Shown here piece by piece: positions 16,776-26,100 of a stretch of DNA of 64,000 bases. The notes under the pieces were generated by a model that had not been told where the DNA came from, ran no database searches, and saw only the letters and a program-made list of their open reading frames with translations. This stretch comes from Paenibacillus kobensis NBRC 15729 (GTDB lineage: Bacteria > Bacillota > Bacilli > Paenibacillales > Paenibacillaceae), in assembly GCF_004000825.1 (NCBI RefSeq), contig NZ_BILZ01000012.1, positions 45,571 to 109,570 on the forward strand, read 5' to 3'. Positions within the stretch are counted from its first letter, which is position 1; each line of letters opens with the position of its first letter. Made by a program: the position numbers and the translations under genes.

Positions 16776-17777
16776 TTAACCGCCGATCTGCGACATTCTC
16801 CGTTCCGTCGGGATATGCGATAATGCGCTGTCTGCAAGCTTCGCCGCCATTTCATGGCTTGCCGGCTTCAAGTCCATCGCCTTGCGGAACATCGCTTCCA
16901 TTGCTTCGCTGCTGCCCAGAGCAGGCTTCACGTTCAATTCATCCATCCAATACAAGCACGGCTTCAAGTAACCGTCGGCCGTCAGCCGAAGGCGGTTGCA
17001 CCGTTTGCAGAATTCATCGCTAATCGGATGAATTAATCCGAACGAACCTTTGCCTCCGATCAGCTCGTAATCGTCGGATGGCCCGTTGCCGCGCATATCG
17101 TCGCGGTTCCGATACTGCAGTCCCATACTGTCCGCCACCTCAAGTACGCGCGCAAGCGGCAAGTAATGGTTGCGCCAGTTATCGTCCGCATGTCCGATCG
17201 GCATATATTCAATGAAACGGATATGGAGCGGCTGCTCCATTGCCATCTGCAGGAAAGATCCGATTTCATCCTCGTTCACGCCGCGGAGCAATACACAGTT
17301 CAACTTGATTGGATCAAAGCCGGCCCGGCCCGCTGCCTCGATCCCTTCCATAACCCGGCGAAGCTCGCCGCGCCTTGCAATAAATCGGAACCTCGCGGAA
17401 TCGAGCGTGTCCAAGCTTATATTAACGCGATTCAATCCGGCATCCCGCAGTGCGTCCGCCTGCTTCGCGAGCAATAGCCCGTTTGTCGTAAGGGATATGT
17501 CAGATATGCCGGGGATGCTGGACATTTGACGGATCAATCCGTCCAATCCAGGTCTGACAAGCGGTTCCCCGCCTGTAATCCGCAGCTTCGTTATGCCTAG
17601 ACCGGCTGCCGTCCTGACAACCTCGGTAATGTCATCATACGAGAGCAGGTTGGATGCATCCGTAAATTGTACGCCTTCCTCAGGCATACAATAGAGACAT
17701 CTAAGGTTACACCGGTCCGTCACTGAAATTCGAAGATAGTTGTGTACCCGACCAAATCGATCCGTCAAAGATTGCAT
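16776..17777 (-). CDS. moaA: GTP 3',8-cyclase MoaA
   Basis: 333-residue radical SAM enzyme that starts molybdenum cofactor synthesis by converting GTP to the cyclic precursor. N-terminal cluster motif CNLRCLYC near residue 23, SAM site KLRITGGEPLVRPGL, and the second cluster Cys residues in EFCKRCNRLRLTADGYLKPC. The C-terminal tail ends in GG (RRMSQIGG), which MoaA needs for activity. AAAGGAGG precedes the ATG. Divergent from the moaD-moaE fusion with about 120 bp between the two starts, so the promoters face apart. No moaC, moeA or mobA in the window. Confidence 0.96.
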   Translation of the reverse strand: MQSLTDRFGRVHNYLRISVTDRCNLRCLYCMPEEGVQFTDASNLLSYDDITEVVRTAAGLGITKLRITGGEPLVRPGLDGLIRQMSSIPGISDISLTTNGLLLAKQADALRDAGLNRVNISLDTLDSARFRFIARRGELRRVMEGIEAAGRAGFDPIKLNCVLLRGVNEDEIGSFLQMAMEQPLHIRFIEYMPIGHADDNWRNHYLPLARVLEVADSMGLQYRNRDDMRGNGPSDDYELIGGKGSFGLIHPISDEFCKRCNRLRLTADGYLKPCLYWMDELNVKPALGSSEAMEAMFRKAMDLKPASHEMAAKLADSALSHIPTERRMSQIGG

Positions 17778-17899
17778 CGTCGGCAGCCTCCTTTACTTAC
17801 GATACGCAATCGTTTCAATATGAACTAGCATAACATTTTTAAGTCAATTATGATATGCTATAAACATATTTATTCCATAGCAATGAGAGGTTTTCTGCC

Positions 17900-18652
17900 A
17901 TGAACAATAGATGGACGATTCGATTATTCGCGGGGTTGAACGAACGGCTCGGCACTCCGGTAATCGATCTGACGCTGGAGCAAGCTGAACTGGCCGCTGG
18001 CGAATTGAAGCAACGGCTTGCTGCCCAATATCCGGATCATCAAGATTTGCTCCAGCTCTGCTTCGTTGCCTGCAACCAGGCTTACGCACAGGATGATGCG
18101 GTCATTCGGTGCTCGGACGAGCTGGCGCTTCTTCCCCCCGTATCCGGAGGGGAAGAACTGGGGACACAACAAGCCGGCAACACGGACCAAGAAAGCTTAT
18201 TCCAATTAACCGATCAGCCGATATCGGTCGAAGCCGTATCGCGCCTCGTTATTTCACCGAATAATGGCGCAACGCTCACATTCATCGGCACAACGCGCGA
18301 ATGGACGCACGGCCAGCGTACCGTACGTCTCGAATATGAAGCATACGCGCCGATGGCGATCAAGACCATGGAGCAGATCGGCAGCGAAATATCGGACCGC
18401 TGGCCGGGTACACAATGTGCGATTGTTCATCGGACAGGTGTCGTTGACATCGCGGACATTAGCGTCGTTATCGCGGTGTCATCTCCACACCGCGAAGCCT
18501 GTTATGATGCGAGCCGCTATGCGATCGAGCGATTGAAGCAGATCGTGCCGATCTGGAAGAAGGAAATATGGGAAGACGGCTCGGAATGGAAAGGCCATCA
18601 GCAAGGACCGTGGAACCCTCTCGAACGATCCGAATCCCCCTTATTAGGCTAA
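17900..18652 (+). CDS. MoaD-MoaE fusion (molybdopterin synthase in one chain)
   Basis: 250 residues. Residues 5-84 are a MoaD ubiquitin-like sulfur carrier (TIRLFAGLNERLGTP) ending in LLPPVSGGEE; residues about 98-240 are MoaE, with FIGTTREWTHG, EAYAPMAIK and the catalytic-lysine region VPIWKKEIWEDGSEWKG. Molybdopterin synthase inserts sulfur into cyclic pyranopterin monophosphate. In separate MoaD the Gly-Gly must be the C-terminus to be adenylated by MoeB, whereas here GG is internal at 83-84. Either the chain is cleaved after GG, as reported for mycobacterial MoaX, or separate MoaD exists elsewhere. moeB follows 24 bp downstream. Confidence 0.92.
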   Translation: MNNRWTIRLFAGLNERLGTPVIDLTLEQAELAAGELKQRLAAQYPDHQDLLQLCFVACNQAYAQDDAVIRCSDELALLPPVSGGEELGTQQAGNTDQESLFQLTDQPISVEAVSRLVISPNNGATLTFIGTTREWTHGQRTVRLEYEAYAPMAIKTMEQIGSEISDRWPGTQCAIVHRTGVVDIADISVVIAVSSPHREACYDASRYAIERLKQIVPIWKKEIWEDGSEWKGHQQGPWNPLERSESPLLG

Positions 18653-18676
18653 ACGTATGGAAAGGCGCGATAACTT

Positions 18677-19738
18677 ATGACCGAAGACCTTCAACTTGGT
18701 AACCGGCCGCACAGCCGGTATGCCCGTCAAATGCGCTACTCCCCGATCGGAGAAACGGGACAATTGAGACTGGGCGGACGATCGGCTGTTATTGTCGGCA
18801 TGGGGGCGCTCGGCGCCGTCATCGCCCAGCATCTCGTACGCGGCGGGATAGGCCGGCTTCGTATGATCGACCGGGATATCGTCGAATGGAGCAATCTGCA
18901 CAGGCAGCTCTTATATATGGAAGAAGACGCGGAACAGATGCTGCCTAAGGCTGAAGCAGCCTATCATCGCCTCAAAGCAGCGAACTCGCTCGTCGAGCTC
19001 GAACCGGTCGTCGCCGACCTTGCTCCTCATAATGCCGAGCAATTGTTAACCGGCTTTGATCTTATATTGGACGGCACCGACAATTTCGCAGCCCGGTACC
19101 TAATCAACGAAGTGAGCATCAAGCATCAAATCCCTTGGATATATGGAGGAGCGGTTGGAGGTTCTGGCGTGACCGCTTCTTTCATCCCGAATGAAACACC
19201 TTGCTTCCGCTGCTTGTTTCCGGTTCCTCCATCAGCCGGTGCCGTCGACACTTGCGAAACAGCGGGGGTCATTTCACCGATTATCGATATTATCGCTTCA
19301 ATGCAGGCGGCAGAAGCCTTAAAGTGGCTTACAGGAAACCGGCAAGCGATGAATGCGACGCTTATGCAAGCCGACGTATGGCATAACCAGTGGTTCGGCG
19401 TACGAACGGACCAGTCGAAGAGATCGGATTGCCCCGTCTGCCAGTCGCGCCGTTTCGATTTGCTGGAAGCAAGGCATCAAGAGCCATGCGCAGCCTCGCT
19501 ATGCGGCCGCGATACCGTACAAATTACACCGGCTCATGCGATGCAGGCAGCATTGCCGGAAATTGCACGCCGTCTTTCGGCAGCGGGCAGCATTTATTTG
19601 ACCCGTTTTCTGCTTCGTCTGGAGCTCTCCAACCAAGGGGTGTCTTTCGTCTTATTTCCAGATGGACGCGCTCTAGTCCAAGGGACGGATGACCCTATTG
19701 CGGCGCAAAGGCTGTACGAATCGCTGCTGGGAGCTTGA
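18677..19738 (+). CDS. moeB: Molybdopterin-synthase adenylyltransferase MoeB (ThiF/HesA family)
   Basis: 353-residue E1-like enzyme that adenylates the MoaD C-terminus so that it can be sulfurated. The nucleotide-binding motif GMGALGAVIAQHLVRGGIG is near residue 41, followed by the conserved RDIVEWSNLHRQLLY and DLILDGTDNF. Zinc Cys pairs are CFRC and CPVC. The C-terminal 100 residues are unlike a rhodanese domain (no catalytic CxxG loop seen), so this is the MoeB rather than the MOCS3 form. Downstream of and probably co-transcribed with the MoaDE fusion. ThiF for thiamine synthesis is the alternative, disfavoured by context. Confidence 0.9.
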   Translation: MTEDLQLGNRPHSRYARQMRYSPIGETGQLRLGGRSAVIVGMGALGAVIAQHLVRGGIGRLRMIDRDIVEWSNLHRQLLYMEEDAEQMLPKAEAAYHRLKAANSLVELEPVVADLAPHNAEQLLTGFDLILDGTDNFAARYLINEVSIKHQIPWIYGGAVGGSGVTASFIPNETPCFRCLFPVPPSAGAVDTCETAGVISPIIDIIASMQAAEALKWLTGNRQAMNATLMQADVWHNQWFGVRTDQSKRSDCPVCQSRRFDLLEARHQEPCAASLCGRDTVQITPAHAMQAALPEIARRLSAAGSIYLTRFLLRLELSNQGVSFVLFPDGRALVQGTDDPIAAQRLYESLLGA

Positions 19739-19902
19739 TTATTCGACATTTTGCGACAAGAAAACGTTATCATCCTATTTTTTCGGTATTATTATTCGTG
19801 TTTTCTTCCGTTTTTTCGCTTATATTCGATATTCATCATATTGCCAATGCTGATAACAATTGATACTATTAGACTATCAAATCATTCTAGCAGGGGTGTC
19901 TT

Positions 19903-20979
19903 ATGCGGGTACACGTCACCGATTTAAGGGACGGCGATCGGCTAGTTGAGGATACTTTTAATGACTTTGGCCTTCACGTCCTGTCTAAAGGTACCACTCT
20001 AAGCAACCGAGAGATCTCAATGTTGTTCCAGCACCAAATTGATTACGTAGAAATCGATATGAGGTCAACTTCACAAGGCATGAAAATGCCTGAGACACAA
20101 ACGAGTCGGACATTAGAAACCGGTATGAGCCCTAAATGGATACCTACTGTTCAGCCGATCTACGAAGACACCGTTCAAGGCTGTAAAGCTTTGTTCGAGC
20201 AGGCACACTCAGAAGGCGTTATTCAAGCGGATCTAGTACGAGACACCTTTCAGCCGCTTGTCAACAACTTTAGAATGGAACGCGACGTCGTCTCCATGTT
20301 GCTGCTGCTGAATTCGAAGGATGATTATACCTATCAGCACTCCGTGCAAGTTGGTATGCTTTCATTCTATTTGGCTTCTTGGCTTGGTTACAGCGAGGAA
20401 GAAGCCGTCGAGATCGGTCAAGCCGGATTCCTGCATGACATCGGCAAGTCCCACATCAATGAGCAAATCCTTAACAAACCGGGGCGGCTGACGGATGAAG
20501 AATTCGACGAAATTAAACGTCACCCGATATATGGATATGAAATTATTAGCAAATCAATGGATAACGAACTCGCTGCCGTCGTTGCCGCCCAGCATCATGA
20601 GCGGATGGATGGCACTGGATATCCGAATGGACTGAAAGGCGAGGAGATTCATCCTGTAGCGAAGATCGTTGCCGTTGTTGATGTCTACAGCGCCATGATC
20701 TCGATGCGTGTATACCGCGAGAAGCGCGATTTGCTTCACGTTCTGCGTGAAATCTACCGGATGAGCTTCTATGAACTCGATCCGGAGACGGCGCATACGT
20801 TCATCAAGCATATGATTCCGAATTTCATCGGCAAGCGCGCCGAACTGAGCAATGGTCAGACCGGCGTCATCGTCATGACTCATCCAACCGAATTTTTCCG
20901 TCCTCTGATCCAGATCGGAGAACATTTCGTTGATCTGACGAACGAGCGGGAGCTGGAAGTGAAATCGGTTTATTTGTAA
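19903..20979 (+). CDS. HD-GYP domain cyclic-di-GMP phosphodiesterase, copy 2
   Basis: 358 residues, same architecture as the copy at 13403-14518: an N-terminal partner domain starting MRVHVTDLRDGDRLVEDTF, an HD-GYP domain with LHDIGKSHINEQI and AQHHERMDGTGYPNGL, and the C-terminal beta module LSNGQTGVIVMTHPTEFFRP. All metal and GYP residues are present, so activity is likely. AGCAGGGGTG precedes the ATG. Stand-alone gene ended by a strong terminator. No sensor domain is visible, so the input signal is unknown. Confidence 0.92.
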   Translation: MRVHVTDLRDGDRLVEDTFNDFGLHVLSKGTTLSNREISMLFQHQIDYVEIDMRSTSQGMKMPETQTSRTLETGMSPKWIPTVQPIYEDTVQGCKALFEQAHSEGVIQADLVRDTFQPLVNNFRMERDVVSMLLLLNSKDDYTYQHSVQVGMLSFYLASWLGYSEEEAVEIGQAGFLHDIGKSHINEQILNKPGRLTDEEFDEIKRHPIYGYEIISKSMDNELAAVVAAQHHERMDGTGYPNGLKGEEIHPVAKIVAVVDVYSAMISMRVYREKRDLLHVLREIYRMSFYELDPETAHTFIKHMIPNFIGKRAELSNGQTGVIVMTHPTEFFRPLIQIGEHFVDLTNERELEVKSVYL

Positions 20980-21048
20980 AAGGAAGAAGCATCTGTTTCC
21001 GCAGTCGGCGGGGTTACTGACGCCTCACCTTATCGTGATACAAATCAA

Positions 21049-21109
21049 AACGCCTTCAAGAGAATGCTTCCATGTCATAAGATGTGGAGAACACTTGAGG
21101 GTGTTTTTG
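21049..21109. terminator. Terminator shared by the HD-GYP gene and the lysin gene
   Basis: 12-bp stem AACGCCTTCAAG/CTTGAGGGTGTT (two G-U pairs) over a long loop, followed by TTTTT on plus; on minus the mirror hairpin is followed by GTTTTGATTT. It lies about 70 bp past the HD-GYP stop and about 35 bp past the minus-strand lysin stop, so it may serve both and marks the left border of the tail cluster. Confidence 0.75.
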
Positions 21110-21144
21110 CGTTGACTGTCAGGGACAATGTTTGGGATTGAGCC

Positions 21145-21984
21145 TTAGAATAGGCCCTTACGATGAAATACGGTTAATAACGAGTAAAAATCGTAGCTAC
21201 GGCCCCCCGGTATATCAATCAACTCTGCCTCAACGGCTGCGGAAACGGCAGCTTTCGCCCACTCAGGCACTTTCTCCATTTGGCGGTAAGCTTCGATCAC
21301 CGCAACACGTTCATCCACCTTGTTTATCCAGTCCTTCAGCCGATCGTATCCATCCGTCAATCCGGCCATTATGGCAGCCTGGTTCTTTACCGTCTGTTCC
21401 AGCAACTCGAAAGCTGCTTTTTCTGAGGTCGTCATGCCATTTTCCTCCTTATTAAATATCCAGTATTGGTTAGCCTCGGCCTTGAATACGGATTCTTTGG
21501 CGGACACCTTACCGTCATTCCGGATCCCCTGATCAACTAGCCCATCAGCTCCATACTTGGTGTTGTCCATGTTCGGATCGTACACCTCGATCCAGCCATC
21601 ACGAATGCCAACTAACAAAATGTAATGTCCCGCGCCTGTAAAATGCCCTCGGCGCATCGAAGCGACAACCAAGTGCCCGTCAGATAAGGCATTCTTCACA
21701 AGCTCAAAATTGCCGGTTTGAGCAACAGCAACAACGTACTCTTTCCCGATGCTGGCAAAATAGCTCCAAGACGTACCACTGTCATAGGTGCGGTATCCAT
21801 TGGCGACTGCATAGGCTGCCGCCGTGGTTGGCAACAACTCACATCCAATCAGCGAGCTGATTGCCATTGCTGCAGACGTTGGCCCACACCCCGATGTGCC
21901 AATCGTCTGCTCAGAATCGCCATGGTTGCTGTACGGAATATGTCGCCAGCGCGGATCTTCCTGACTATAGTAAACGATTTTCAT
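21145..21984 (-). CDS. C39-like peptidase, probable lysin of the tail cluster
   Basis: 279 residues. The N-terminal 170 residues are a papain-fold C39-like peptidase: catalytic Cys in TSGCGPTSAAMAISSLIG (about residue 33), His in GAGHYILLVGI, Asp in VYDPNMDN. The C-terminal 100 residues are a helical coiled region (KAAFELLEQTVKNQAAIMAG) and a short module WAKAAVSAAVEAELIDIPGG common at the end of Paenibacillus phage lysins. No signal peptide. Position directly after holin-like genes, at the 3' end of a PBSX-type operon, is where the cell-wall lysin normally sits (xlyA in PBSX is an amidase). Bond cleaved is not readable; lysis role is inferred. Overlaps the holin gene by 20 bp. Confidence 0.8.
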   Translation of the reverse strand: MKIVYYSQEDPRWRHIPYSNHGDSEQTIGTSGCGPTSAAMAISSLIGCELLPTTAAAYAVANGYRTYDSGTSWSYFASIGKEYVVAVAQTGNFELVKNALSDGHLVVASMRRGHFTGAGHYILLVGIRDGWIEVYDPNMDNTKYGADGLVDQGIRNDGKVSAKESVFKAEANQYWIFNKEENGMTTSEKAAFELLEQTVKNQAAIMAGLTDGYDRLKDWINKVDERVAVIEAYRQMEKVPEWAKAAVSAAVEAELIDIPGGRSYDFYSLLTVFHRKGLF

Positions 21985-22288
21985 CTGACTTGTTTGCCTC
22001 CTTCGCAGTACCCGGGGGGCTCAGCGCCTTATTTTGCATTTGGCCTGCTGCAGCTGCTACCAAAAATGCATTCGCGAAAGACAAGGCGTACAACCGCCAA
22101 TCCATGGCTGATGCTCCGGATGCAAGCTGGGCCAATGTCAAAATAACCCAGGCTATAATGACGGCTAATATATCTGTAGGCAGACGCTTCAGAAGTGTTT
22201 TGCTGTATGCGACTACGAAGTAAGTGAGCAAAGAAGCCCCCCCCATAGCGGAGAGAGCTTCCCAGTTGAACAGTTGTGCTGTTTCCAT
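21965..22288 (-). CDS. Putative holin, small multi-pass membrane protein
   Basis: 107 residues with hydrophobic stretches at about 12-30 (ALSAMGGASLLTYFVVAYS), 37-57 (PTDILAVIIAWVILTLAQLA) and 68-84, then a polar tail KEANKSDENRLL. Size, topology and position between an XhlA-like gene and a lysin gene are those of a phage holin, which forms the pore that lets the lysin reach the wall. I cannot assign it to a specific holin family with certainty. Start at 22288 leaves 1 bp to the xhlA stop. Confidence 0.75.
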   Translation of the reverse strand: METAQLFNWEALSAMGGASLLTYFVVAYSKTLLKRLPTDILAVIIAWVILTLAQLASGASAMDWRLYALSFANAFLVAAAAGQMQNKALSPPGTAKEANKSDENRLL

Positions 22289-22289
22289 A

Positions 22290-22517
22290 TTAGCTACCTA
22301 TCCCTTTCCAAAGAATCGCAATCGCACCTGTAAGCAATGCTCCAACAACCGTACGCCAGAGCCAACGCTGGTTGTCCTCGATAGCAGCAAGCATGCGATG
22401 AGCAGATTTTGCCCTTTGAAGCGCCTCGTTCGCCACATCTTTAGCGGTACCCATCATATCGAGCTTTGTTTCGAGTCTGGTCAACCGCTGAAGAATTTCA
22501 TTCGTTTCTTCTGGCAT
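22290..22517 (-). CDS. xhlA: XhlA-like haemolysin/lysis accessory protein
   Basis: 75 residues in the XhlA pattern: an N-terminal coiled coil (ETNEILQRLTRLETKLDMMG), a linker, and one C-terminal membrane span (LWRTVVGALLTGAIAILWKG). In PBSX XhlA cooperates with holin XhlB and the amidase for host lysis. GAGGGGG precedes the ATG. Part of the lysis cassette at the end of the tail operon. Confidence 0.9.
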   Translation of the reverse strand: MPEETNEILQRLTRLETKLDMMGTAKDVANEALQRAKSAHRMLAAIEDNQRWLWRTVVGALLTGAIAILWKGIGS

Positions 22518-22549
22518 CTCGAATCCCCCTCAATTAATAAGGTCCCCGT

Positions 22550-22693
22550 TTATACGGAGACCTCGTAAACTTGACCAGTGACCTCCTCGTACTGGTCTGA
22601 CGTGATTTTCCCTGCGATAACGAACTTTCCTACATCCACCGCACGATATCGGCCTGCATCAAAATGACGTTTTACAATTACATACCAATCCAC
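22550..22693 (-). CDS. xkdX: XkdX family small phage protein, 47 residues
   Basis: Short gene with GTG start at 22693 after GGGAGGTG, one base after the stop of the preceding gene. The product begins (M)DWYVIVKRHFDAGRY and contains VGKFVIAGKITSDQYEEVTG, matching the XkdX pattern: DWY at the N-terminus, a Tyr/Phe-rich helix, and the K-I-T-x-x-Q-Y-E-E-x-T-G motif. XkdX proteins always follow tail fiber/XkdW genes in PBSX-like clusters; their role is unknown. Size and motif make this a confident call. Confidence 0.9.
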   Translation of the reverse strand: MDWYVIVKRHFDAGRYRAVDVGKFVIAGKITSDQYEEVTGQVYEVSV

Positions 22694-22694
22694 C

Positions 22695-23060
22695 TTATAG
22701 CACCTCCCGTTCAACTAGTTCAAGAAGCAATGCTGCCTGCTCGCGCTGTAACTGCTCCAGCATAATTTGTGTATCCATTAACTCTAATGATACCAATGCA
22801 TGTTCCGCTTCTAACTGGTCAATCTTTAACTGCTCCGGCGACTTCGGCGGTTCCGGTACTGCCGGCCAAGCTACTGTAGTAAACGATTCTCCGTCGAAGG
22901 CTACATAGTGACCGGTTGGCACATTAGCAATTACCTCGGGCAGCTTCTCAACGGGAATTACAGTGAATTCGCCAACTTCGATTTCCTCAGGGGTCAATTC
23001 ACGTTCAAGATACCCGATATACCGGTCGGATCGAATAAGTAGGTTCAGCACAAATGTCAT
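22695..23060 (-). CDS. XkdW-like protein following the tail fiber
   Basis: 121 residues. N-terminal part (IRSDRYIGYLERELTPEEIE) is mixed; a Pro-rich hinge PAVPEPPKSPEQ is followed by a C-terminal coiled coil (EQLKIDQLEAEHALVSLELM). This layout and the position between fiber and XkdX match XkdW of PBSX. The start is uncertain: the ATG at 23060 has its AGAGGG directly abutting, so a GTG at 23051, with ideal spacing, may be the real start. Possible role in fiber assembly or attachment, inferred from position. Confidence 0.75.
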   Translation of the reverse strand: MTFVLNLLIRSDRYIGYLERELTPEEIEVGEFTVIPVEKLPEVIANVPTGHYVAFDGESFTTVAWPAVPEPPKSPEQLKIDQLEAEHALVSLELMDTQIMLEQLQREQAALLLELVEREVL

Positions 23061-23080
23061 CCCTCTCGATTTTGGTTAAG

Positions 23081-23108
23081 AAAAAGGACGCCCTTTAGAG
23101 GCACCTTT
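23081..23108 (-). terminator. Hairpin between fiber and lysis-side genes
   Basis: On minus: AAAGG, T, GCC, loop TCTAAA, GGGC, GT, CCTTTTT. An imperfect stem followed by a T-run, immediately after the fiber stop. It could partially terminate or attenuate transcription into xkdW, xkdX and the lysis cassette. Confidence 0.5.
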
Positions 23109-23114
23109 AGTTAC

Positions 23115-26100
23115 TTACTGAATGTCATATCGGAAAGTTAGGTTTTTGATATACGCATCGCCCTGGGAATTTCGCATCACCAGATACACCGGGACACCTG
23201 TAGTTACTGTCAATGTCAGAGTATACGTTTGATAGACTGTCGGCGAGCCGTTGTCTGCGAACGATACAGATTCACTCCCGAAATTGTATAAAGCGGACAG
23301 CCCCATCGCAGTACCAACAGGAGTCGTCCAATCCAGGACCGCGCTGCGAATCACACGTGTAACTGTCTGTGTAAATGTTCCGTTACCCGTCCCCTGCGGT
23401 CCGCCAGAATACACCACAAGGTCCGATGATGTATTACCCGAATTACGTCCGTCGAAGGTAATACGGATCTCGCCGGTATATCTCGGGGCAAACTTCGCCA
23501 CCAGTTTACCAATTCCACTCCCTCCTGAATAGGTATATTCGGTCGAGAACGTCTCTCTTGCTGTGTTGCTTGCTACGTAAACTCCGCCGCCCACTGGTCT
23601 CCACTCCGTTCCATTCCAAAATTCCATGATTCCATTAGTAACACGCGTACCAGCCATTGAAGTACCGTTTAGGTAGATTCCGTTCGGGGCCGTAATGTTC
23701 ACCGTAGCCGTTGATGCAAGCTCAATAGCCCCGAGAGAGTTACTCAACGACATTATGTTCGTCCCTGCCCCGCCGTACCCAAACCAGCCGCCCCGCGTTG
23801 TTGGTGTGGCCTCCCGTGGGTAGAACTCCATGAACGAGTGATTACCGCCAGCCGATTTCATTAGAAGGCTTGGTCCGCTGCCGAGTATTGTAGTTGCACC
23901 CGTTAAAGTCGGATTCACTTTCGCTGCATCATCGGCAGCCTTTACGAATGCTGTCGTCGCCAGCTTTGTGCTGTTATCCCCTGCTGCTTGTGTTGCAGCC
24001 GTTACGGAATTATTGTAGAAGTTAACAGAACCGAGGCCCGGCCCTCCGAGGGTAAGTACATTGTTACCAGCATGATAGGACATGGCGCTGCGAGAGTTCT
24101 TCCAATCATATAATCCCATGCCGGATTCATTAACAAAGAATCCATGAGTACCAGTAGCATTGTTCTTGGCAAAACGACGTTCGGATGTATCCGTGACATC
24201 GATATTTCCGCTCAACGTAACTGCCGGTAGAGTGACCGTCCCTGTGAAAGTCGGTGAAGCGGTCATCGCGAACTGTTTCCATCCCCGCCAAGTCGTTCCG
24301 TCAAGGAGATAGTTCGTGAATACATTGTTGCTTGAATCTACGGCATAGATGAATCCGTAAGGCCCGCCGCCCTGCATAAACGATATAGCTCGAATGGAGT
24401 TAGTATTCGGGTTATTCTGGACGACTCCCGCTGAGTAGATCGTACGAAGTCCCGGACCTAGAGAAATTACAGTAGCGAGGAGGTCGTCCGTGCTAGCTGT
24501 AAGATTGATGATGTTATTCCCGTCATCCTTCGTAATTTTACTCATTTGGGCAACATCCGTTGTCGCAAACTTCGCCCATGCTCCCCAAGTAGAGCCGTTA
24601 TCTGTAGAGACACGTGTGTAGGTGCTAGTGCTGTTAATCGACTTATACCATACTTGATGGATTCGTGATCCTGGTTTATAAACGAACATCATCGAGGTTG
24701 CAGCTTCAGGGATATTAGCGGATGCAGCGTCTAAGCTATACATACCAGTAGCGATCAGCGTGTTAGCATCGACGTTTTGGAACCCGCCCTTGGCTGTCCC
24801 GTCTATGGCCGTAATAGGGAACGCTTGGGATGCATCAACAGCCGTCTTAACGAAAGCGGTATTTGCGAGCGTTGTGTTATTCGCCCCAGCTGCTTGAGTC
24901 GGGGCCGTAGGGCTTCCGGTAAGTGCGGGAGAGTCTGTAAACGCGAGCTGTCTCCAAGATGTCCAGTTAGCTCCTGTGTCCGACGTGTTACGAGTGTAGA
25001 TTCCGTGGCTAGAATTTGAAGCGCTGTTAGATGCGCTAAACCACGTCTGAGTAGTTGTCGTGGCGTTACGACGAACAACAGTCACGGTCCCTGTCATCGC
25101 CATAGGTACGTTCAAGACGTTACTAGCGACAGTGTAGAAGCCTGTGTCGAGCAGAGCATTCATGTCGCCAGTGTATGTCTGCCCGTTTCCGTTATACGCC
25201 GTCAGGTTCCAAGACTGGTGGTTTCTCCAGCCTGTCCAACTGCTTGTTCCGTTGCAGTAGTTGGTGTAAATGCCGTCCGTCCCGACAAGAATAATGAATC
25301 CAAATCCGTTTGCTCCTGACCCGCTCATAAAAGACATACCGCGATAAGACGACGCGGACGGAGTTCCCGTAGCATTGCTGTTACAGTAAATAGTGTTTAC
25401 GCCCATCTTGTCTTGAACCATAGTCAGCAGATCGTCGCCTACTGAACTTGCACTGATCGTAAAGCTGCCTGCGTCCGTCGTGATTTTCATCATCTGCGCT
25501 GCTGATTTAATCGCGTCGCCCGCCAACTTTGCGTACTCCGTCGTAGCGATCTGAGTCGTGCTGGTTCCGGGAGCAGCGGTAGGAGCTATAGGAATTCCAG
25601 TTAATGCAGGGCTAGCTTTTGGCGCATACTGCGTATGTGGGTCGCCTGTAGAGTTGTGATTGCCCGCATGATGGATTACTTGTGATGTTGTCCCCGCCTT
25701 GCTATATACAAGGTCATTGGACGAATTGGCCTGCAAGGCGTTATTCGTAATCTTACCCGCGGCCGAATCCGTTGTATAAAAATTGACGCTTCGCGACCAT
25801 TGGCTCGAAGTATCCGCATTAGAGTCGAGACGGAGTCCTCCGCCAGAAATTGTCGCGTCCCCTGTTACTTTTGTAGTAGGGAGATTGACGGTTCCCGTAA
25901 ACGTCGGAGAAGCCTTAGGCGCGTACTGCGTATGCGGATCCGCCGACCCCACGTGCGCGGACATTGTACCGTCAACCGTATCTTTGCGTGCCACATCTGC
26001 AGCAGCACTTGGGGCGGCGACCTGGACTCTGCCGCTCGCATCCCGCTGCATGAGCGCATTGGAATTTGCTGATGGCGTCGCTCCATGCACGCTTGCAGTT

